From NCBI RefSeq assembly GCF_000517265.1, contig NZ_AYSJ01000006.1, forward strand, positions 121,997 through 163,575: a stretch of 41,579 nt of DNA. The letters are read 5' to 3'. Numbering within the stretch: the stretch's first letter is position 1; each line of letters starts with the position of its first letter. Under the pieces are notes generated by a model. The model had not been told where the DNA came from and did not search any database. It worked only from the letters and a program-made list of their open reading frames with translations. This DNA comes from Photorhabdus khanii NC19. Its GTDB lineage: Bacteria > Pseudomonadota > Gammaproteobacteria > Enterobacterales > Enterobacteriaceae. Below, piece by piece: positions 25,948-35,006 of this stretch. The position numbers and the translations under genes were made by a program.

Positions 25948-27390
25948 CTAAATACGAGCGTCTAACCACTCTTTACAGGCAAAAACCATTTTCTTACTAT
26001 TTTCTGAAATAGCATTCTTCACTATTTCTTGTTGTCTTAATTTATCTTCTGTACCAAACTTAATTGCACATGAATTATGATCTAACTCAACACTATGATT
26101 AGAAACAACGAACGAACCACTTCCGCTGATAAATATACGCCATGAACCGCTATGAGATTTTAATACTAATGGAGGCTCTGGTTGAAAATATTCAATCGAT
26201 AAACTATCTCTATCGCAGAATCGTATGCTACGGAAAGTCTCATTTCCATTTGGCGTTGACACTTCCATATTAAACTCTTGGTGCCTATCATCATTGTAGA
26301 TTATTTTCACTGAATCACAATGAGGTAATATCTGACTCCAATCGTTGATATTTAAAAAGATATCGTAAACATCATCAACTTGATGAGGAATATAATATCC
26401 TGTTGTAAAAGTTAACAAATCTGATTTTTTATTACTTTCTACCTTATTCTTTATACTATCCATCTCCATTTGAGTATTGTCATCAATAAATGAGATAATA
26501 AAGAAATTAGCCTGATCATGATTATCAACATCATCAATAATACCACCTACATCATCTAATAAAGACCAATTCCTTTGTACTGTCAGAAGACAACGTTGAT
26601 CATTAATAGGAATAACTTGCCATCTCCCACTCATTGCCTTTAATAATGGCATAGGTTTAGGCAGGATATAATCAATTCTATAAATAGAATCAGAATAATA
26701 TCGTTGTGTTTGCCAGCTTACTGTTTTATTATTTTGTCTTGCTTTAATTTCAACAAGTTCTGAATCATCTGTTTTATTTAATACTTCAGCCCCTTCACAA
26801 AATGAGAAAATATCTGGCCAATAAGAGACATCTTTAACCAAAGTATATACATCCTTTGCCGGCATCTCACATATCATTGAATGAGTCAGATTTCCGTTTA
26901 ATTTTTTCCCCGACCATTCATTTGCTTCTACAATATTCTTTATATTATTAAGTTCTTTAACTGAATTAATATCAATTCCTTTACTAATAAACTCATGAGC
27001 CTGCTGCGTTGTTTCAACACCATCAACTAATCCTGTTATTTCTGGCTCAATATCATAATCATGCTCTAACATAAGCATACATTGTTGAGAATTGATCTTA
27101 ATAACCCGCCATGACGTTTCCATTTCTTTGACGAATGTCATTGGCTTGGTCAGTTTTGATTTTATACTGAATGTTTCTGCATGAAATTTACGCTCTGATA
27201 CCCACTGCATGAGGACACCGTTAATTAATGCCTTAACTTCTATTTTTTCACTGTCTTTATCTCTAAAGATAACCTTCACTTCCTGACAAGGCTCAAATAT
27301 TTCTGGCCACTTTTCAGAATTAACAATAACTTGATATACCTTTTCTGTTTGTGTATTACAGATGATTGAATGTGCTTCTGAATAATTCAT
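25948..27390 (-). CDS. antH: AntH, tri-domain polyketide cyclase/aromatase
   Basis: Aromatase/cyclase that folds and aromatises the polyketide chain bound to AntF. The 480-residue protein consists of three START/SRPBCC-like repeats. Each begins with the same pattern: VYQVIVNSEKWPEIFEPC near residue 18, VYTLVKDVSYWPDIFSFC near 181, and VYDIFLNINDWSQILPHC near 340. Each continues through a Trp- or Arg-containing strand and ends in a long helix. Bacterial aromatases usually have one or two such domains, so three is unusual. Its ATG overlaps the antG stop as TAATG, and antI follows after 19 bases. Confidence 0.9.
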   Translation of the reverse strand: MNYSEAHSIICNTQTEKVYQVIVNSEKWPEIFEPCQEVKVIFRDKDSEKIEVKALINGVLMQWVSERKFHAETFSIKSKLTKPMTFVKEMETSWRVIKINSQQCMLMLEHDYDIEPEITGLVDGVETTQQAHEFISKGIDINSVKELNNIKNIVEANEWSGKKLNGNLTHSMICEMPAKDVYTLVKDVSYWPDIFSFCEGAEVLNKTDDSELVEIKARQNNKTVSWQTQRYYSDSIYRIDYILPKPMPLLKAMSGRWQVIPINDQRCLLTVQRNWSLLDDVGGIIDDVDNHDQANFFIISFIDDNTQMEMDSIKNKVESNKKSDLLTFTTGYYIPHQVDDVYDIFLNINDWSQILPHCDSVKIIYNDDRHQEFNMEVSTPNGNETFRSIRFCDRDSLSIEYFQPEPPLVLKSHSGSWRIFISGSGSFVVSNHSVELDHNSCAIKFGTEDKLRQQEIVKNAISENSKKMVFACKEWLDARI

Positions 27391-28934
27391 TATTGATTCC
27401 TCAATTTAAATAATTTTTTAGGATCGATTGACTTAATTAACGCTGATTTTAGTATCTTATCATTATGGCTTTTCGGAAAAGACTCACCAGTAACATAGAA
27501 CCAATCAGGCCATTTTTCCTGACTTAATTTAGCACTCAGAAATGATGAAAGAATATTTTCAATTTCAGGTAATGATTTCTTCGATATATCTCCACTCATG
27601 CAAGCAACAGGTTGGTTAATAGCCACACCATTTTCATGGAAAGAAAAACCAACAACAGTAGCAACATTCACATCGGGTACTCTTGATAAAATAGATTCAA
27701 CTTCTTCAGGGTAAATCCTATGTCCGTTAGCACTCATAAATGTATTTTGCTTACGTCCCTTTAAAATTAAATAATCATCGTCATCGATATAACCTAGATC
27801 ACCGGTAGCAAACCACTCATCAGGAGGAGTAACTTTCCCAGAAATCACATCATAATACCCTTCCATTATACTTTTACCTCTTAGTATAATTTCTCCAATA
27901 TTATCAGATGAACCGGTTATGGGTTTAATAGCAACTTCCAATGTATTATCAATCTTCCCAACACAATAAACTGAGTCGAGATATCTTTTATCACGATGAT
28001 CTTGCTCATCCACCCAGCAGAACGGACCATAAGTTTCACTTAATCCGTATCCCTGCATCCATTCACAACCTATTAATTTACGTCCTTTCTCAAGGACACT
28101 AGGCGGCATAGCCGCAGCCCCATAAGCAACAATGTGTAAGCAAGTTAGATCGATATCATGTTCTTCTGCCGATTTAACAAATAATTTCATCGACTCTGGG
28201 CGTAACATAATATGCGTAATTTTATTGCGGGAAATATAAGCAGGCCATTTCTCTATATTCCTGTCTTCTGGTATAAAAAGTATTGACTGATGTAATAATG
28301 CACCGAAAGAGAAAATCACGCCGGTAGTATTATTCAATAAACCTGACATGAATATTTTAGCATCCTGAGTAAACTTTAATTTTTCTGTTACTGTGCAAAT
28401 TCGCTGGCATACTAAGGATTCTGAAATGCTAATTGCTTTCGGTTTGCCAGTACTCCCACTCGTGAAAAGCACAATAAAGTTAGCAATAGATTGTGGTGAA
28501 TAGGTAATAACTGGGGTTTCTTCTAGATCATTAGCGCTGATCTCATGATCTGAAACATCAATAACATTAATGCCATTTTCTTTTAATTTTTCGACAAAAT
28601 GTTTATCTTTTTTAAGATAAACGACAAAATCGTATTGGACTTCATTGGTAAAATTGATCCATTCATCAATTGTCGCTGATGATAAATTATAAGGCATTAA
28701 CAAATGCAATCCCATAGCACTGGCCGCAGCCAAGAAGAAAATGCCTAATTCATCATGTTCAAATATAACGATAACTTTATTATCTTTATGAATTCCTCTA
28801 TTTCGTAAATCATCAATTAAATGGGAAACAGAAAGTATTACCTCTTTTCTTGTATAATGAGAATCCTTAGTGATAATACAATCATCATTTAAATTATCAC
28901 GTTCTGAATGTAACAACATAGAAATTAGTTTCAT
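27390..28934 (-). CDS. antG: AntG, acyl-CoA ligase family enzyme
   Basis: A 514-residue adenylate-forming enzyme of the acyl-CoA ligase type. The phosphate loop is TSGSTGKPK (residues 158-166), followed by GYGLSETYG, WFATGDLGYID and the hinge GRKQ, and the C-terminal catalytic Lys lies in KSHNDKIL. In the Photorhabdus pathway AntG is annotated as a CoA ligase; its exact role in building or releasing the polyketide is not evident from sequence. The start at 28934 has a GGGAAG site. It lies 23 bases after antF and ends in a TAATG overlap with antH. Confidence 0.9.
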   Translation of the reverse strand: MKLISMLLHSERDNLNDDCIITKDSHYTRKEVILSVSHLIDDLRNRGIHKDNKVIVIFEHDELGIFFLAAASAMGLHLLMPYNLSSATIDEWINFTNEVQYDFVVYLKKDKHFVEKLKENGINVIDVSDHEISANDLEETPVITYSPQSIANFIVLFTSGSTGKPKAISISESLVCQRICTVTEKLKFTQDAKIFMSGLLNNTTGVIFSFGALLHQSILFIPEDRNIEKWPAYISRNKITHIMLRPESMKLFVKSAEEHDIDLTCLHIVAYGAAAMPPSVLEKGRKLIGCEWMQGYGLSETYGPFCWVDEQDHRDKRYLDSVYCVGKIDNTLEVAIKPITGSSDNIGEIILRGKSIMEGYYDVISGKVTPPDEWFATGDLGYIDDDDYLILKGRKQNTFMSANGHRIYPEEVESILSRVPDVNVATVVGFSFHENGVAINQPVACMSGDISKKSLPEIENILSSFLSAKLSQEKWPDWFYVTGESFPKSHNDKILKSALIKSIDPKKLFKLRNQ

Positions 28935-28957
28935 TTCTGCTTCCCTTTGATCAACAG

Positions 28958-29206
28958 TTAATTTTTATCACTTAAATTTGCTGAGACGAAATCAAGAACA
29001 GCTCTTCCTGTTTCCCAATTACCGAATTGACTTTTGGTCACAGAAATACCAAATTCTTTCCCAATTTCTTTTGCTAAATCAGCTAATTCCGTGGAATCCA
29101 TATCATAAGCTTGAGCAAGATCTGCATCCATATTGAAATCATCAAAATTAATATTAACAAAAGATGATAAAATAGTTTTTATTTTTACTTCTGTATTGTT
29201 ACTCAT
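28958..29206 (-). CDS. antF: AntF, acyl carrier protein
   Basis: Acyl carrier protein of the minimal polyketide synthase. The 82-residue product from MSNNTEV carries the phosphopantetheine serine in DMDSTEL (Ser38), in the usual place before helix II. The carrier must be activated by AntB and then holds the growing chain while AntD and AntE extend it. I start at the ATG at 29206, five bases after GGGTGA, rather than the GTG nine bases upstream. The gene lies 33 bases after antE and 23 before antG. Confidence 0.92.
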   Translation of the reverse strand: MSNNTEVKIKTILSSFVNINFDDFNMDADLAQAYDMDSTELADLAKEIGKEFGISVTKSQFGNWETGRAVLDFVSANLSDKN

Positions 29207-29239
29207 ATATTTCACCCGAATATTTAAATATTTTAGAGA

Positions 29240-30349
29240 TTAAATAGCTGAAAAACTCAACGCACATACATGACCTTTGTTACTGAGACGCTGAATGACT
29301 ATTTGATTAGTATTTGAAAGTTCATTTATTGTAATAGGCTGCTGTTCTCCATTATTTTCTGACAAGAATGATGAAGCCAGGACTGAATCAATCACACCAC
29401 TGACCGAAAATTGATTATTTAAATAAGGTCTCAGATTTAAAAAAGATGTTTTTATATCTTTATCTAAAAATACTTTACTCGTCATTTCCTTTTCGTCATC
29501 ATATATTCCGTCCATAATAAATGCAGAATTCTCATTATGGCTGAATAGTTCAGCAGTATATTCCAAGGTGTCACTTCTTGTATTTTTATCAGGTGAAAAA
29601 TAATCAATAAAGCCGGTTAATTCACACAATATCGAAGCGCCACGTTCTAAAGCGTGCTGCATTTCTTCTATAACCATAAATGCAGCACCTTCCGAGAAGT
29701 TTTCGGGTAATTTCTTGCCAAATATTTCAGAGTTTCTCTGCGTTGATCTCTGCTCCAGTAAATTTTTAACTAATGGGCTCGAAAGATGTTCTGACGCACC
29801 ACATAACATAACTTCCGCGACACCATTAGAAATAGCTTCAGCCGCATAGCCTATTGCTTGTATTCCCGCTACATCCGATGTAGAAAACGTTTTAGATTGT
29901 GCACTAAAACCATAAAGAAGTGATAATTGCCCCTGGAGTGCAGCGGGAAACCATGCCGTAGCGACATAAGGCCCCATTCCCTGAATTCCTTCAATATGGA
30001 GCGCTTTAACTTCATCTTCAATATGTTTCCATCCACCAAAGCAATTTCCAACATATATCCCGACGCGATTAGGATCAATCTTGTCTAAATCTAATTTACT
30101 CTCTTTTAATGCCATCTCGACGGCGACGATGCCATAAATAGAAAAGTCATCAATTTTGCGCTTTAAGCGATTATTGATATATTTTTTTTCATCGGGATCA
30201 CTCAATGTCCTTATTACAGGGTTTGAGTCCATATTATTTATTGAATTTTGACCCAATAGTTTCTGAATCAAATTTGACTTGATGGATGTAACATCCTTGC
30301 CATCAGGATGTATTGCACCAACACCGGTAACAACAACTCTTCTACGCAT
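29240..30349 (-). CDS. antE: AntE, chain length factor (KS-beta)
   Basis: Chain length factor partner of AntD. The 369-residue protein has the ketosynthase fold but the catalytic Cys is replaced: where AntD reads STGCAAGLDALG, AntE reads STSDVAGIQAIG, so Asp159 stands at the Cys position. Typical actinobacterial KS-beta proteins have Gln there. The His motifs are also lost. KS-beta sets chain length in the AntD/AntE heterodimer, here eight acetate units. The start overlaps the antD stop by eight bases, which couples their translation and favours equal amounts. It is also short for a KS-beta. Confidence 0.92.
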   Translation of the reverse strand: MRRRVVVTGVGAIHPDGKDVTSIKSNLIQKLLGQNSINNMDSNPVIRTLSDPDEKKYINNRLKRKIDDFSIYGIVAVEMALKESKLDLDKIDPNRVGIYVGNCFGGWKHIEDEVKALHIEGIQGMGPYVATAWFPAALQGQLSLLYGFSAQSKTFSTSDVAGIQAIGYAAEAISNGVAEVMLCGASEHLSSPLVKNLLEQRSTQRNSEIFGKKLPENFSEGAAFMVIEEMQHALERGASILCELTGFIDYFSPDKNTRSDTLEYTAELFSHNENSAFIMDGIYDDEKEMTSKVFLDKDIKTSFLNLRPYLNNQFSVSGVIDSVLASSFLSENNGEQQPITINELSNTNQIVIQRLSNKGHVCALSFSAI

Positions 30350-31640
30350 TGTTAACTGCCCTCATAACAATAACACTGTGAATACCGGAAAAACCACTGG
30401 ATAATTTTAACGCGGTGTCAATGGGATATGCGCAACCTTGATTAGGGATATAATCTAAATCGCAATCAGGATCCGGGGTTTGATAATTAATTGTTGGGTG
30501 AACATATTGCCTTTCTATTTCCAGGCATAATGCAACAGATTCTATCGCATTAGCGGCAGCTAAAGCATGACCTGTCATTGACTTTAATGAGTTAATTGGA
30601 ATATCAAATGCTTTTTCCCCCAAAATAAATTTAATTGCATTTGATTCATTAATATCATTTTGAGCCGTAGAACTTCCATGTGCACTAATATAATTTACTG
30701 CTGATGGGGCAACCTTGGCATCTTTCAATGCCATATCAATGCATCGTGCCATTGCCAATCCATCAGCGGGCAAATCCGTCATATGATAAGCATTATTGAC
30801 TGATGCATACCCCACTAATTCAGCATAGATATGTGCTCCACGCTTCTTTGCATGTTCATAAGACTCTAAAACTAATATTCCACACCCTTCTGCAATAACA
30901 AATCCATCACGTTCAAGAGAAAAAGGACACGTTGCCGATTGCTGATTTTCCAACTCTCTTGATGACAACGCCCCTAAGGCCTCAAAAGAGCCAATAGACA
31001 GCGGACAAAGCGGAGCTTCACTTGCGCCAGCCAGCATGACATCCGCTCTTCCATTACGGATATGCTCAAGAGCAATACCTAAAGCATCAAGTCCTGCCGC
31101 ACATCCCGTTGATATATTACTCACCGACATGGATGCACCATATTTTTTCGCCACAGAGGTTGCCGCAGAGCTGAAATCAAAGCTATCGTAATCCTCTTGT
31201 TGAATTAAATCAGGGCTGATCTCTTCTTTGCCTCCATTGGTAATTCTGAGCAAACACTCTTCCATTCCAGCAGCATCAGCAATAGCGGTTGCTATTGCAA
31301 CACCAAAACGTTTAGTGTCAATTTCTGAAGACATTAACTTTGCATCTTGCATTGCCATCTCGGACGCATCCAAAGCAAATTGCAGATATTTATGCTCACT
31401 TTGCAAAACAAACTCTTTGTTATTGTTATCGACATCAGCATCGGTATCGCAAACTTTTCCTATAGCTCCGCTTTTGAATCCGAATCTATTTCTTCCCCAT
31501 TCATATTCACTGATCCCCGATTTCCCGTTATGAATATTGTCCCAAAATTCATTAACACCAATACCCGCAGGCGAAATAACACCTAACCCTGTCACCACCA
31601 CTCTCTGCGCTTGAGATTCATTTCTGTTATTTATTATCAC
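30342..31640 (-). CDS. antD: AntD, ketosynthase (KS-alpha)
   Basis: Catalytic ketosynthase of the type II polyketide synthase, which condenses malonyl units on AntF. The 432-residue protein has the full active site: Cys180 in NISTGCAAG, His321 in ISAHGSST, Lys353 and His358 in LKSMTGHAL. It begins at a GTG (MIINNRNESQ) at 31640. The ribosome site is weak (GAGATAA). It is the first gene after a 490-base gap that divides the ant genes into antABC and antDEFGHI, so it may have its own promoter. Confidence 0.94.
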   Translation of the reverse strand: MIINNRNESQAQRVVVTGLGVISPAGIGVNEFWDNIHNGKSGISEYEWGRNRFGFKSGAIGKVCDTDADVDNNNKEFVLQSEHKYLQFALDASEMAMQDAKLMSSEIDTKRFGVAIATAIADAAGMEECLLRITNGGKEEISPDLIQQEDYDSFDFSSAATSVAKKYGASMSVSNISTGCAAGLDALGIALEHIRNGRADVMLAGASEAPLCPLSIGSFEALGALSSRELENQQSATCPFSLERDGFVIAEGCGILVLESYEHAKKRGAHIYAELVGYASVNNAYHMTDLPADGLAMARCIDMALKDAKVAPSAVNYISAHGSSTAQNDINESNAIKFILGEKAFDIPINSLKSMTGHALAAANAIESVALCLEIERQYVHPTINYQTPDPDCDLDYIPNQGCAYPIDTALKLSSGFSGIHSVIVMRAVNNA

Positions 31641-32132
31641 AATAGTTATCTCGATAGAAATAGAATACAGACTTATTCAGGTAAGTTTTATTCACATAAA
31701 ATTTACCCATTTTTATTTAAGAAAATCCCTATCTGAAAGTAGTTATCTCAAACTACTTTGATTAGCTTTAAATTAATATTTGTCATATATATATTTGTTC
31801 TTTATCTCCTAACCAAAACTCTTGAAAATGAGCACCAGGCCCAACTTACATATCAATTTGCTTCTCTCACCGACTTCCCATCTGCCAAACATACAAGAAT
31901 GGCATGAATACCCCAGATTAAACCAAATTGAGTTAACTCCATTCGATCTTTATGTAGAATAATCCAGCCTTTTTCTTAATCGCTAAATTTATCCTCAAAA
32001 ACCATCCAGAAAGGAGATGACAAATTTATTACAATAAAGCTGATATAGCTGATCACAATAAAACACAGCAAAGATAATCTATTTTCCGCTTCTTTATAAT
32101 ATACTCACAACGCATTCAGTTTTATCAGTCAG
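31641..32132. promoter_or_regulatory. Gap between antC and antD
   Basis: Nearly 500 bases inside an otherwise tightly packed gene cluster. No gene is supported; short open frames on the minus strand (for example MELTQFGLIWGIHAILVCLA near 31900) lack ribosome sites. The region could carry a second promoter for antD to antI, or be the scar of a lost gene. Confidence 0.4.
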
Positions 32133-32960
32133 TTATACATTATTATCAAATATTGCAACAACCCGACTCCATGAAGCATCCGCTTTCTCTAATTTTATTG
32201 GAAAACAACACACTTTAAATCCATAAGGTTTAGGGATACTGTTTAAATTACAGAGTCGTTCTATTTGCAAATAAGGATGATCCCGTCCGATAAAATGAGA
32301 AGGCCATAAGCAAGCTTTATTCCCCGTCTTTTTATAATCGTTAATCATCGCTATAAAGGGCCGATCAAAACTGAATGCATCTGTTCCAATAATCTTTACG
32401 CCTTGCTCTACTAACCATTGAACAGCACTGCTTTCAATAGCTCTATAGTGAGTAAAATAGGATTTTGAACCTACTAATTTATCAGCGCCAGTACTTATAA
32501 GAACAATATCATTTTCTTTTATTTTATAATTGATTTTCTTTAACTGGTTTTCTATCGCCTGTTTATCAATTAATTGATCATTTTGGCTAAAATCAAGTAA
32601 TACACCATAACTATAAAACCAATCTAAAGGAATATCGGTAATTGTTGCCGGCTGCTTTTGCCCTTTACGCCACCCATAGTGATAAGGTGCATCAATATGC
32701 GTTCCGGTATGAGTTGTCAGTCGATAATACATAAGTGATAATCCCATATCATCAGGGAAATCACGATGATCAATTATCCACTTTTTGCGTTTGAAGAGTT
32801 TTATAAAGACTCTTTTCCACCATGAACTGGTATGGAAATACAAATAACTCTCACCTAATTTATTGGCACCTTCTTTATGATCGACTATTTCCCTCGTGAC
32901 TTTTTCAGGCTCCCAAAAATCACTATCTATAGGAACACTTAAATCAATAATATTATCCAT
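32133..32960 (-). CDS. antC: AntC, PF04199-type cyclase
   Basis: A 275-residue member of the cyclase family that includes kynurenine formamidase. The metal-binding signature HTGTHIDAPYH gives His84, His88, Asp90 and His94. Type II polyketide pathways use such proteins for later ring closure; AntC is annotated as a cyclase of the anthraquinone pathway. Its start overlaps the antB stop by eight bases. Confidence 0.9.
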   Translation of the reverse strand: MDNIIDLSVPIDSDFWEPEKVTREIVDHKEGANKLGESYLYFHTSSWWKRVFIKLFKRKKWIIDHRDFPDDMGLSLMYYRLTTHTGTHIDAPYHYGWRKGQKQPATITDIPLDWFYSYGVLLDFSQNDQLIDKQAIENQLKKINYKIKENDIVLISTGADKLVGSKSYFTHYRAIESSAVQWLVEQGVKIIGTDAFSFDRPFIAMINDYKKTGNKACLWPSHFIGRDHPYLQIERLCNLNSIPKPYGFKVCCFPIKLEKADASWSRVVAIFDNNV

Positions 32961-33666
32961 CTTTGTTCCTTATAATTTCAGAGTAATTTATTCTCTTAAT
33001 ATTCGGAGTGGGAATTATCTTCTTTTGAGACAAAGCACAAACAAATTCCTGATGATGAATTAGCAATGTACTTTCCTCCAGTTCTCTCATATTTTTCACA
33101 GAAACAGCACTATTAACCAATAGCTCTTCATGCAAAGTCGAAGCAAATAATTTAATATATGCTTCAAGTCTAACCCAATAATATAATGATATTAAACAAT
33201 AATAATTTTTAAACCCGGGGCTGACACCTAATGATTGTTTTAACATGATACCTTTCATATATTCCAGTTTTTCATCCTTAATAAAATACTCAACAATTTC
33301 TGAGATTTTTATCTTAGAAGGAGTGACTTCAATATCAACACCCATCTCTCTTGAACTAAGGCCAATAGCACAATAGTTTCCTGAGGCACTCAGTGAAAAA
33401 TAGTATTTGAAGTCTTTCTCCGTGGATATATAAGGTTTTCCGTTATCATTCGTTATTATTTCATAATCCGATAGATATTGATTTAAAACATAACGCAATG
33501 CAACCCTTCTAAATATAAACTTTTTTCTTCTATCCGCTAAACAGATCTGATTATAGCGAGCAATATCATAACCATAAACTAACTGCTCAATAGACGCTAA
33601 ATCAATATCATCGATTTTTACAATCCAAAGATCAAAAAAATCAGATGATAAAGAGATATTTCCCAT
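32953..33666 (-). CDS. antB: AntB, phosphopantetheinyl transferase
   Basis: A Sfp-type phosphopantetheinyl transferase that converts apo-AntF to the holo form. The 237-residue protein has the two family signatures: GVDIEV (Asp111, Glu113, Mg2+ binding) and WVRLEAYIK (Trp164, Glu168, Lys172). FSLSASGNYCAIGLS near residue 90 matches the conserved region preceding them. A dedicated transferase inside a type II cluster is unusual and was noted for this pathway. It lies between antA (2-base gap) and antC (8-base overlap). Confidence 0.92.
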   Translation of the reverse strand: MGNISLSSDFFDLWIVKIDDIDLASIEQLVYGYDIARYNQICLADRRKKFIFRRVALRYVLNQYLSDYEIITNDNGKPYISTEKDFKYYFSLSASGNYCAIGLSSREMGVDIEVTPSKIKISEIVEYFIKDEKLEYMKGIMLKQSLGVSPGFKNYYCLISLYYWVRLEAYIKLFASTLHEELLVNSAVSVKNMRELEESTLLIHHQEFVCALSQKKIIPTPNIKRINYSEIIRNKDG

Positions 33667-33668
33667 GA

Positions 33669-34445
33669 TTAGTAATTACCTAATCCACCACACACATTAA
33701 GCGCCTGAGCGGTTACAGCCCCAGCGAGCGGAGATGCGAGATAAGAAACCATTTCAGCAACTTCATTAGGTTCAACATATCTTCCGATAGGAACACGTTC
33801 TTCTACTCTTCTTTTCGTTTCTTCTTTATCAGTACCCCAAATCTTAGCGTAATGTTCTCTGACACGCACGGCCATGTCGCTTTCAACAAACCCAGGGCAA
33901 ACTGCATTAACGGTGACGCCTGAACCATTACGCGCTAATTCAAGCCCCAAGGATTTGGTAAGACCGACAACACCATGTTTAGAGGCGGAATATGGCGTAC
34001 CATAAATAACACCTTGCTTACCGCCGGTTGATGCAATATTGATAATTCTTCCACCCGATAGCATTAGCTTTCTTGTCAGAACTTCATGTATGACAAAGTA
34101 AGTGCCATTTAAATTAACGTTTATTACATTTTGCCAAGTTTGAGGACTTATTTCAGCGGTAATTCCACCACCGGAAATACCTGCACAATTCACTAGTACG
34201 GACAGCTTATTATTTTCAAGCTCAAGTTGATCAAAAGCTTTGCTGACATCTTCATGATCAGAAACATCACAAACTATTTTTTTTGCAAATTGATTACCAT
34301 ATTTATTACGTAGCTTACTAATTGCATTATCGAGACGATCAGGCGTGCGTGATAATAATATTGGCTCAAAACCATCCTCAGAGAGTTTTTCTGTAATTGC
34401 GAAACCAATATCTCCTGTCGCACCAGTAATAAAGGCATATTTCAT
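33669..34445 (-). CDS. antA: AntA, polyketide ketoreductase (SDR)
   Basis: A short-chain dehydrogenase/reductase that reduces one carbonyl of the polyketide, in type II systems usually C9, to direct folding. The 258-residue protein has the NADPH-binding TGATGDIG (residues 7-14), NCAG (86-89), Ser139, and the catalytic Tyr152 and Lys156 in PYSASKHG. The start has AGGA ten bases upstream. It is the first gene of the cluster; upstream lies an AT-rich promoter region with repeated TTATAATATC boxes. Confidence 0.92.
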   Translation of the reverse strand: MKYAFITGATGDIGFAITEKLSEDGFEPILLSRTPDRLDNAISKLRNKYGNQFAKKIVCDVSDHEDVSKAFDQLELENNKLSVLVNCAGISGGGITAEISPQTWQNVINVNLNGTYFVIHEVLTRKLMLSGGRIINIASTGGKQGVIYGTPYSASKHGVVGLTKSLGLELARNGSGVTVNAVCPGFVESDMAVRVREHYAKIWGTDKEETKRRVEERVPIGRYVEPNEVAEMVSYLASPLAGAVTAQALNVCGGLGNY

Positions 34446-34804
34446 CTGAATTATTCCTATCGTTATTTGTATTGTTTTTATTTACAGAAACTACGACTAC
34501 CGCTTACATGTATTATTCATAGATTAGTGACAATTTCTGTCAGCATTAACAAAAAATATTCACAACATTTCATTTAGATCAATAATATGCTAATGTTATA
34601 TTTACAATATCTTATAATATCATTGCATTTTATAATATCACTATATAAAGCTATCATGTTTTTTAATAAAGTAGTCTTTTAGAGTTATGTTTCACTATTA
34701 ATTAATACTTATATTCATAGGAATATAACCATTTAATCTAAAAAACAGGTGATGCAAACCGATATCCGGCATATCAATATTGGTTATAAAAAATAGGCGA
34801 GGTA
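34446..34804. promoter_or_regulatory. Probable antA promoter region with repeated boxes
   Basis: About 360 bases upstream of antA. It has a direct repeat: TTATAATATCA at 34612-34622 and again at 34630-34640, exactly 18 bases apart, with a weaker copy (TTACAATATC) at 34602-34611 abutting the first. Evenly spaced repeats on one face of the helix suggest a regulator binding site, and AntJ is the obvious candidate. The region is also very AT-rich, so chance repetition cannot be excluded. Confidence 0.45.
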
Positions 34805-35006
34805 CTACTTAGAAATGTTATTTAATCGAGGATCAAATAAATGGTCAGTGATAATCACACTATTTAAGAAAGGTCGAAAACCAGGATGCTGTGGATTAAC
34901 AAATAGGTTATTCTCTTGGAATTCCAACGACCCCGTGCATCTGGGCTCCGTAGCTTATCCACGCTGAAGCCTTATATTTCTTCTTAATAATCCGATACGC
35001 AATCAT
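34805..35006 (-). pseudogene. RES-domain toxin, internal deletion
   Basis: Remnant of the toxin partner of the Xre antitoxin. The frame begins MIAYRIIKKKYKASAW at 35006, the normal start of a RES-domain toxin, with an ATGA overlap with the antitoxin stop. After about 25 residues the frame changes and continues as LEFQENNLFVNPQHPGF and DHLFDPRLNN to a TAG at 34805, which resembles the normal RES C-terminus. The middle of the domain, roughly 90-100 residues including the catalytic part, is missing. RES toxins deplete NAD+, so deletion of the core should abolish toxicity. Confidence 0.75.

Noticed and set aside
31870-31990. Short frame containing MELTQFGLIWGIHAILVCLA in the antC-antD gap
   Set aside because: It is about 40 codons long, lacks a ribosome site, and matches no family I know; chance cannot be excluded.
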